Of a stretch of DNA of 64,000 bases, positions 56,188 through 64,000 are shown in pieces. Source of the stretch: Cinnamomum chago (Eukaryota; Streptophyta; Magnoliopsida; Laurales; Lauraceae); NCBI GenBank assembly GCA_038049695.1, contig CP142453.1, positions 109,343,501-109,407,500 of the forward strand, given 5' to 3'. The position numbers and the translations under genes are program-made. Each line of letters starts with the position of its first letter. Positions within the stretch are counted from its first letter, which is position 1. The notes beneath the pieces are model-generated. The model had not been told where the DNA came from and did no database searches. It saw nothing but the letters and a program-made list of their open reading frames with translations.

Positions 56188-59100
56188 TATATATATATAT
56201 ATACTAATTCCGTAAATTCAGTCCTCAGATTCATGAAGCCAGAACAGTAATTTTGGATTTATTTGTTTCCTTGGGAATATTCAGCAATTTCATACTCAAT
56301 TTGAAATCTCATAGTTGAGTTTTCTTGATTGCATACCCTTGTCATATATTCCTACAACCCTTTAGCAGTTTTATAAGGGTGCAGAACAGTTATATGGATC
56401 GGCAGAATTCAAGATCCAACATTCCAACTAATGATCCGAGATTCGTGGATCTCCCATTGAACTAATTTAATTAGATCTGTTGGTTTTGGGGTTGTTCCAT
56501 CAATGTGGCCCCGAAGTTCTTTCCCTTTGACCAACATCCAAAATTGAAACTTCCCTGAAAAATAATTTTTACCCATGGATTTGATTGCCAAAACCTTAGA
56601 TTTATCGCTGGAGGTCATGATAATTCAACATAAACCAAATCCAACTAGGATCCAATGACTGAACAAGAATAATCGTAAATAAAACTGCCCAACAGTGGAC
56701 AGAAATGTCCACAATATTTTGTTTAGTTGAAAAAATGCCAACCAAATGCAGATGGTAATCGATCATCATAAATGATCCAAAAAATGCAATCTGAAGAGGG
56801 GTGACCCAGTTTCATATTTTTGGAATCCACACAATCCCAATCAAATGGGATTTTGCTTAGATTCGAGCAGCATCAAAATTTGGAGACCAAGTTTCAGACA
56901 GAGATGAAAATCTTGAGATTTTTTATGGCCTTTATTAAAAACAGTGCAGAAATTGCTCGAACAGAAGATCAAGCAAATAGCAGAACCCTGACATTAAAAA
57001 AATTCTAAAGAAAATCTCCATCGTTCTACCTCGTTGATGACCGAGATTGCTGATATGTTTTAGTTGATGGCCTCAAGAACTTGCAGTTGATTGTCTACAC
57101 ACGGGATTTGCTTAAGAATAATACATTTCTAACTAAAGAGATCAGACTGCTTATCTGATTCAATCGCTATTCTGGGGGATAAGTTGATCGAAATAACAAC
57201 CACGAACTATTGTGGCCCTCATACCATGACAATTCTACCAGAGGATAAAAAAGACTGAAAGAAGAATATTTTGGTGGGAAATTGGGTGCCAATCCCCATG
57301 GATGGACTCCCCCATTTTTTATTTTTCTTTGGTTATCCTTGAATATGATATTTATGACAAGAATATCCCCTTGGTTTGGGGTAAGTAAAATCATTATGCC
57401 CATGAATGGTGTTAGTGTAATCAATTGGATTGATTTACAAGTCTTTTAGTTTATATAGTACTGTATCTAGCAGGAGCATAGTCTTCTGTGGTTCTTCACA
57501 TGGGTAACCCTAATACATAGGGGTGGGACAAGGGAGCCTCATAGGCTAGAATCCTCCATGCTTTAGAAAAATTCAACTATGGGACCCACTTGGATGCATT
57601 GGAGGTGAAACTTTTAGCCCCTTGTGGGACCAGCTTGGATGCATGTTGATCATGGGAGTACAGTGTGATGGAAAGATATTGTGGATGTGATTTTCGGCAA
57701 AGATCATCTCAATTAGATAATCATGATTGTTGATTTTGTTGCCTTCAATTTTTAACAGTTAAGGTTTTTTTTTATGAAATTTAATCCAATGGTCAAGTAT
57801 AATTTAGGTTAGTGTCAAATTTGGATGAATGCTAATTCATGGGATGGAGTGGGGTTTAATTTGTCATAGGATTGTCCCATGTGTTGGCAAAAGTACCTCA
57901 TGCAATATGTGAGACGTTCTTAGCAGGACGTGACCCTGTATATCAGAAAATAGAAGTGGCATTCCTACCTTAGGTACAGTTCCTGACGGACCTGACTCAC
58001 TGTATCACCAATGGTGCCACTGATGAAATTAGTGAGGAGCATGCCACTTTTGTGAGTGCTCTTAGATATGGGCAATGCTTCCATTCCACTTTTGTTAAAC
58101 TTGTCCGATTATTTTTCTGGATCGTATGTAGAAAATTCCCTCTCATTCTATGCCTTGTTAGCTTGGACCTTTCCAATTTGTTGTCATGTCCATGAGCTTT
58201 TATTGAAACGCTGCTTCTTAATGTGTCCTTGCAGGCCAAATGCGTAGTGTCAGCTGATTCTATGTCGGTTTATTGATTCAAGCTTGATGGCAAAGCTTCA
58301 AGCAGAGACCATCTGGATGTATTGTGGTAGACTTGCTGTTAAATTTCTTTTTCAGTTTTCAACCTCTCATTTTGAATAAATCTCTCTCTAGTGTTGCAGA
58401 AAACGAGAAGTGTTCTTTTCTGTTGTTTGGGGAGGTCAAGAAAAATAGTAGGGAAATGATATATGATGGGCAAAGGTGCCCTTCACTTGATTCACATGGT
58501 TGGCGATTACCCTCATACATGTCCAACACCCAATTTCTCACTTAGGTTGACTGTCTGTGTGCTCAATTGAAGGGCTAGTTGCTTCATCTCTCACCCTGTG
58601 CAAGACCAAGGGAGCTTAAAAGGTAGGTTGTTTGCTGGCCAGGTGCAGATTTGGCCGTATTACATACTAATTCCTACCAACTAGTGGATGACCTGGCCTG
58701 AAAATTAAATAGGCCACTTTTTATACACATGGGAAGGGAAATAGATTAAATGATTGCATATGCTGCAGATCACCTGTTGACCAAGAAATGGACCTCGAAC
58801 CCTATGAAAGTAAGTGCACCTCATGAAAAGTTCTCACAGGGAATCCAGATCTGGGGGCTTTGTTTCTGACCTTTTTTTCTTTTTCCTAAGCCAGTTTTGT
58901 GAGGTTAGACTGGCTGAAAGTCTATGTACATATGAGACTTGAGAGGACTGATTTGAGTGATAGGCTGTCTGCAAGTTTTAAAAGTGATTTTAAGTGCGCT
59001 GTATCAAGATGAGAGGGTCCTGCAGCTCAAGGGAAGTGCAACCACTTCCACTCATTAGTTGGGCCTCCAATTTTTCTAGTCCAATATCTTATAAATTATA

Positions 59101-61680
59101 GCCAGATGCTGGGCTCACTTGGTTGGCAAAAAATCCTTTTTTTTCCGACTTTGCAGTTGCATTGCCCAGGAGCATTGCAAGGGAACGGGAAAACTCATTC
59201 TTCTGTTTTTTATCTAGCGAGACCAGCATTTCTCCGTATCATTTGTACTTTTGTTACACTTTGCATAATGAAATCCACTCAAGTTGTATTGGTTGACAGA
59301 AAATTGGCGACCCTCCCTGACTAGTTGGATTGTTACCGAGTGGAGGCATTTTTAGTGAAACAATGATTTTTGCCCGGCAAGGGAAATTTTTAAGGGCCAA
59401 TAGAGAGAGGCAGGGACGGATCCAAGTATTAGCACGCACCTGCGAGATTTGAGAAATTCCTTTATAAGATCTTAAAAGACTTGACTTCATTATTTAACTT
59501 CGTCACTTGATCATTGCCTGCACCAACCAAATGAAAGTCTTGGGTCCGTCATTGGGGAGAGGGACCATTATGAGTGAGTGTTGTGACCTGTTTGTGGGTT
59601 CTATTTGCCCAACCAGAGAGTAGTAGTTTCCCGAAAATTCCCTCAACATGCCTGATTTGCCTACTAAAATAATGGGTTGGTTATGATGGTTTCCTTTCAA
59701 TCTTCTATTTCATTCTGTTTGATGAGAGATGGTCATCAGGCTTTAATTTTTCACTGGGTCTTATCCACATGATAATGTGTCCTCCTTTGTCGTGGCCTTA
59801 AACATGTATGGTTGGCCATGGGAGCCAAGCCCTTGATCTTTTCTTTGACTTGCATAATGCCTATATATCAAGATGAGAAGCTGAGCCCCAACCAAAATAC
59901 TAGCTTGGCTGCTGAAAGCCTGAGCCGTGGATGGGTCAATTGGTCTCAAGCTCTAGCGGGGCCATGCCCAACTCATCCTTGCTTGTGTTTTTATAAGTAG
60001 GAATGTAAATGGGTCCTTGATTCTCCGATTATCCTTAGGTTTTGACTTGTTAAAAACCGAGTCTGGGTCCTTATTTAGGCCCCGATAAGTAAATGGATTT
60101 GAGTCCGGTTCTAACTTTGTTCGGACCCGGATCCAAACCTGTCCTATATATAGTTCTAGTTCCGGTTCCGGTTCCAAAGCGAAGAAATTGGTTCTGAAAC
60201 GGTTCCGAGTCCGGATTCAGTTCCATGTTCTCCTTAACGATTCCGAATCATTTATGTGAATTCTTAATCGAAACTTGGTCGTGTACCCCTCTTAGATTTG
60301 TTGCACTCTCCTATTCTCGTGTAACTTGGGGGTGTTTGGCAATTAACTAATAAAGTTAAAAGGAAGTAAAGCTTCTATTATCCAACCAAGAAAGGACAAA
60401 GAGTCATATCAGAAGTATATATATTCAAAATTTCCTCATTTTACATAAAAAAAAGTCCAAAATTAACCACCTTTCTCTATTAAATGACAAAAAAAAAAAT
60501 TGTCCTCGAAGTCATAAAGATTTTTTATCAAACAACTGAAAAAAAAAAAAAAAGACCATCATAAATCCTTATATTTTATTTTCTCTTGATTTGATGTTCC
60601 ACCTCACTTTACTTCATTTCATAAGTTGCTAGTCAAACTCAACCAGGAAAGCATGCTGATTCATGAATGGTTTAAGTTGATTAACGGGATTGCGGAGCAT
60701 CTATAGAGTATAGAGGGATATGATGCATGCATGGTTTGAGTTGATTAATGGGATTGCAGAGCATCTATAGAGAGATACGCCATATAGGATACCATCAAGA
60801 CCTGTGTCGAAGTTAAAGTGCAACTGGTACTCTATGCTAATCTCAATTCATAGGCAATGCGGGACCCAGTGGATAGTGAAAATGAAAATAAACTATATAA
60901 CTTGGTAGAATAGAAAATATTTGTCATTGTCATTGGGGATTGCATCATCACTCTAATCAAGTTGGCAATGACTAATTTATGATGACACAATTGAAAGACT
61001 TGAAAAGGTGCTCAAAATGAATGCTCTTAAGAGTGGCATTGTCCCCCACAAAACGCCTCTCCTTACTCTTATGTGCAAAATAAAAGAGTTCGATAACCAC
61101 CTTTTCTGTGATTGTGGACTATCAAGTTCCACTTACGTGCAATTCGATTGACCTTTTTGGGTTCACAAGGATGGAAACGGCCTCATTACAGGATTTCATT
61201 ACTTCTTAGGGAGGTCAGGTTGGTCTTCCCCCACTGTGCGGGTTCTCTCTCCTCGCATGTGCCAGTTTCACTCCCGAGTCTGCATGTTGCCCCCTCATAT
61301 AACCGAGTCTCTAGGGGTCCCAGCCCCCTTAGCTGGGATACTAAAATAAAATGAGGTAGGCCTTTCCACAAGAGGTTTCTTGTGGAGGCTAGTTCTCTTG
61401 GGCAGCTATATGTTCATTATGAAAGTGAGAATAGGTGGAGATAAGAGGATAAAGGAGTCATAACAAGGGGAGATTTGTGATTTTATTTTTCATTTTTTGG
61501 ACTGACAAAATATTATTAGTTAAGATAGGTACATGGCAGCATCATGGCCTTAGGACCCAAAATGTAACATAAACTTCAAAAGATGTTGCTGTCAATATGC
61601 TGCTGCAAACAAAAATGGTCCATATCTCAATACTCGCCAAGGAGATTGTGAGTTTGATCAAGGCAAGAATAGCAGCATTG
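56188..61680. repeat. Long unassigned intergenic region between NOT3 and the PPR gene
   Basis: About 5.5 kb with no gene I can support; frames are short and unrelated to known families. Landmarks are (TA)n at 56188-56203 and a tandem duplication of about 68 bp near 60650-60785 (unit TGGTTTRAGTTGATTAAYGG ... GAGCATCTATAGAG). A segment at 60000-60295 has GGGTCC / TTCCGGTTCCGG words and a TAGGAATGTAAATGGG left end that resembles the TAGGGATG-type hAT element at 19094, but no flanking duplication is seen. Confidence 0.4.
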
Positions 61681-61696
61681 AGTAGATGAGAAGAAA

Positions 61697-61876
61697 CCCC
61701 GAAGGGTAGCTCAGTTGGCCTAGGACTACGGTTTGCACCCGGAGGTTGTGGGTTCGAAACTGCTCTACCACACTGGGGCCACAGGGGAATTTTACCCGGC
61801 TTTCTTTCCTGGGCCGTAGGGATTATTCTGGCCCAAAGGGCTGGGAACCCTACGTCATCAAAAAAAAAAAAAAAAA
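61697..61876 (+). mobile_element. tRNA-derived SINE, intact, 180 bp
   Basis: The head contains an A box (TAGCTCAGTTGG, 61706-61717) and a B box (GGTTCGAAAC, 61751-61760), spaced as in a tRNA-derived RNA polymerase III promoter. The body GGGGCCACAGGGGAATTTTA ... GGCCCAAAGGGCTGGGA is shared with the fragment at 33451-33530. It ends in A18. Perfect 16-bp target duplications AGTAGATGAGAAGAAA lie at 61681-61696 and 61877-61892. Confidence 0.88.
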
Positions 61877-61959
61877 AGTAGATGAGAAGAAAGGAGTTTC
61901 AGGATGTCACAAGATCAGACATTACAGAAATTGAGAAGCAATAACGGTGGGTGAAAAAG

Positions 61960-62400
61960 GAAGGAAGCTCAATCTATGGTCTCCACTCAATATTGGATGG
62001 GTGAATGTTAATGTAGATGGTACTGCCAAAGAAGAACAGCTGGAATTGAGGGAGTTCAAGAAATGACAGTGGAGTCTCCGCTCCTTTTAGGTCCATTGGG
62101 CACCAAGGAATGCAATGAAGAAGTACTGCCTTTAAGGAAGGTGTTAAAACATTCTAAGGTTTATTTTTCTGATTGCTTGATCATTAAAAGTGGTTACTCA
62201 AAAAGTGGGCAGGACCCATAGATATTGGCACTGGAAGGAATCACAGAACCATGCACAAGTGTGAATAGAAGCATATCATCAGGGCAGGTGATTGGCTAGG
62301 GAATATTGTGGCAAAAGGAGTGAACAGAAAGATGCTGAATTTAGTGTTGAATTGACATAATTTGAGAACTGCTGCAAAGGTGGCATGGAGTCATACCAGT
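61960..62400 (+). pseudogene. Degenerate LINE RNase H domain
   Basis: LNLWSPLNIGWVNVNVDGTA at about 61970-62028 corresponds to the P..GW.K.N.DGA start of plant LINE RNase H domains. Later scraps in other frames (for example NIVAKGVNRK near 62305) fit the end of the domain. Many stops. Confidence 0.55.
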
Positions 62401-62731
62401 GCATTACTCTTGTACTGTCATGGGCATGCCTTCAAACTTCTCTGGTAAAATCCTTCTTCGTTACTGATCATTCAAAAAGATGAAAAGAAAAATAATTAAA
62501 AAATGGAATTAACATGCGTCCGAGTTTGAGTGTGGTGGCTTAGAAAACTGGAGCAGACTGCCTTAACCTTAGGAAACTGAAATATAGAAGCAAAAGAAAA
62601 TGTAAATGATCAACTGCACTCTTCATATGCACAGTTCTAAAGGTAGAAATCTAACATGTGGCGATTTGCATCCATGAATCTCAATTTGTCACAGAAAATG
62701 CACAAGAAGCATGAATCAAGCAAATGTCCCA
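62401..62731 (-). other. 3' flank of the PPR gene
   Basis: Non-coding on both strands. It would hold the 3' UTR and polyadenylation region of the minus-strand PPR gene. Confidence 0.4.
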
Positions 62732-63838
62732 TCAAGTTTTAGATGTGTCTACACTTGAATTAGTTACAGCGTTCTTAGACTTAGATGTTGTCCGGGCAGA
62801 ATTAAGTGCTCCCAAAGCCTCTAGAAAGAACCTTTTATTGGGAATGATACCATCTGCATCCATATACTGCAGCAATTTCTGTAGAAGCTGTTTCATGTTG
62901 GCTTTTGTGTAGGCCTTATAGAGAAGTTTATATGTCGAAGTTTCTGGTCGCAACCCAATCTTGCGTGCATAATCCAAAAGAAGATCTGCTTCGGTTGGTA
63001 AACCGTTCATGCAGTAAACATCCAGCATAGCATTCAAAGTTGAGATCTTAATCTCCTTTCTTGTGTCCACGATCTCATCAAATACTTCTCTGGCTCGTGA
63101 AACACAGTCACAGTATCCATATGTAGTGATAAGGCTTTCGTATGTGATGTAGTTGGGTATGCACCCGAAGTCGGACATCTTTTTGACAACATATTCTGCC
63201 TTCTCTCGGAGCCTGGCCTTTCCATAGCTTGTGATCATTGAATTGAATGTGGGTAGTGTAGGCCTCTCTTTCGAGTGTAAGAGGCTCTTGAAAACTTGCT
63301 CCATCTTATCAAAAGCCTGGCGTTTCCCATATGCATCGATGAGGCTATTGAATGTGATTATATCAGGCTTACACTGATTGCTTTTCATGCGTTTAAGCAC
63401 AGATTCCATTTCTTTCAGCATTCCATTCTTCCCAAATGCATCAATCACGCCATTGAAAGTATAAATGTCAGGTGATAAGATGCTTACTTCAAGATCTTTG
63501 AACAGCACATCGACTTGATTTACATCCTGTTGCTGAGCAGACGCTCTCAAGAGAATGTTATACGTAACAATGCTGGGCTGGCACCTTTCAATACCTTTCA
63601 TCTTCTCAAAGTACCCAAGGGCTTTCTCCAAAGCCTTGGATTTATCTCGAGAATGCAAATGTGCTGTAATCAGCGCATTGTATACGGAAGTGTCTGGTCG
63701 GCACCCACTATTCCGCATCTCAGAGAACAGCCACATTGCCATCCGTATCTGGCCTTTCTTTCCCATCACTGATATCAACTTAGAATAAATACCATTGTCT
63801 GCAACATACCACCGTTGTTTCTGCATCCACCTGAATAC
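62732..63838 (-). CDS. P-type pentatricopeptide repeat protein, 3' exon (EMB2453/PPR5-like), partial
   Basis: This single exon encodes 368 residues to TGA at 62732-62734. It starts after an acceptor (TACTTTCAG/GTATTC) at 63839-63841, so the apparent ATG at 63856 is intronic and the true start lies beyond the window. After VFRWMQKQRWYVADNGIY there are nine to ten consecutive 35-residue P-type PPR motifs (e.g. IVTYNILLRASAQQQDVNQV, IITFNSLIDAYGKRQAFDKM), with typical TYN/TFN starts and PD/PN ends. There is no E, DYW or SMR domain. The order of motifs and the VFRWMQKQRWY, RMAMWLFSEMRNSGCRPDTS and TEADLLLDYA blocks agree with what I recall of Arabidopsis At4g39620 (EMB2453), ortholog of maize PPR5, which protects unspliced trnG-UCC RNA in chloroplasts. 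Orthology is inferred from memory; membership of the PPR family is certain. Confidence 0.9.
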   Translation of the reverse strand, partial: VFRWMQKQRWYVADNGIYSKLISVMGKKGQIRMAMWLFSEMRNSGCRPDTSVYNALITAHLHSRDKSKALEKALGYFEKMKGIERCQPSIVTYNILLRASAQQQDVNQVDVLFKDLEVSILSPDIYTFNGVIDAFGKNGMLKEMESVLKRMKSNQCKPDIITFNSLIDAYGKRQAFDKMEQVFKSLLHSKERPTLPTFNSMITSYGKARLREKAEYVVKKMSDFGCIPNYITYESLITTYGYCDCVSRAREVFDEIVDTRKEIKISTLNAMLDVYCMNGLPTEADLLLDYARKIGLRPETSTYKLLYKAYTKANMKQLLQKLLQYMDADGIIPNKRFFLEALGALNSARTTSKSKNAVTNSSVDTSKT

Positions 63839-64000
63839 CTGAAAGTAGGGTAACATGTGTATAACTTCAGGTCATGTTGGTGGCCACATACACTGATACA
63901 CAGAGTGGTCAAGAACTCAAGCTAGTGAAATTGGCACTTTGGCATCAAATATTGTCATTTTGTAGCCCTTAATGTTGGCAGTCCTCTAGTTGTGCATAAA
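63839..64000 (-). other. Intron of the PPR gene
   Basis: Sequence upstream of the acceptor on the minus strand, with no coding similarity. The donor and the 5' exon, expected to encode the transit peptide and N-terminal region, are outside the window. Confidence 0.6.

Noticed and set aside
60000-60295. Possible hAT-like element with TAGGAATG end
   Set aside because: The right end (CCCCTCTTA) is a poor partner and no flanking duplication could be found.
63839-63856. ATG at 63856 as the PPR start
   Set aside because: It lies in a pyrimidine-rich acceptor region. TACTTTCAG/GTATTC is a clear splice acceptor, and the known family has a long N-terminal part before VFRWMQ.
1-64000. CRISPR array, bacterial operon, phage or plasmid features
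   Set aside because: No regularly spaced repeats and no prokaryotic gene organisation; everything recognisable is plant nuclear.

Overview
This is nuclear DNA of a flowering plant. The evidence is long GT-AG introns, intergenic DNA packed with plant transposon families, and two recognisable single-copy plant genes. The NOT3-like gene spread over 25 kb and the abundant old LINE debris suit a woody angiosperm with a fairly large genome. A magnoliid would fit, but that is inference; the sequence alone does not name the species.

Host genes. (1) A complete plus-strand gene for the CCR4-NOT subunit NOT3 (CNOT3 family) runs from 24557 to 49573. I resolve 16 coding exons, all GT-AG, joining in frame into 914 codons. 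(2) The 3' exon of a minus-strand P-type PPR gene lies at 62732-63838 and resembles Arabidopsis EMB2453/At4g39620 and maize PPR5. Its 5' exon(s) are beyond the window. The two genes are convergent, separated by about 13 kb of transposon-rich sequence.

Layout. 1-3470: 5' part of a hAT element with an open partial transposase-like frame (minus strand) and, inside it, an intron-containing malic-enzyme gene fragment. 4133-7301 and 8584-11683: two intact solo LTRs of about 3.1 kb with perfect 5-bp target duplications. 11738-11983: a tiny TRIM-like LTR element. 12150-12500: LINE RNase H remnant. 15808-16197: truncated EXO70 fragment. 17205-19740: degenerate minisatellite, foldback element and small hAT-like element. 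21172-23617: Mutator-like TIR element with 9-bp target duplication, carrying gene-derived sequence (possible Pack-MULE) and a nested element. 24557-49573: NOT3, whose introns hold RTE and L1 LINE pieces, a SINE fragment, two MITEs embedded in (TA)n tracts, long G and C runs and several tandem duplications. 49973-50426: small 5'-truncated LINE. 50850-51000: copia remnant. 52099-56187: L1-type LINE with RNase H, interrupted by two clean DNA-transposon insertions. 56200-62700: mostly unassigned, with one intact tRNA-derived SINE (61697-61876) and an RNase H remnant.

The NOT3 product acts in cytoplasmic mRNA deadenylation and decay; the PPR product probably acts on chloroplast RNA. Nothing suggests that they are functionally linked. 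I found no CRISPR array, operon, rRNA gene or convincing tRNA gene. No wholly new system is evident. The most notable material is the gene capture in the hAT and MULE elements, the microsatellite-embedded MITE family, and the nested insertions whose removal restores the LINE reading frame.
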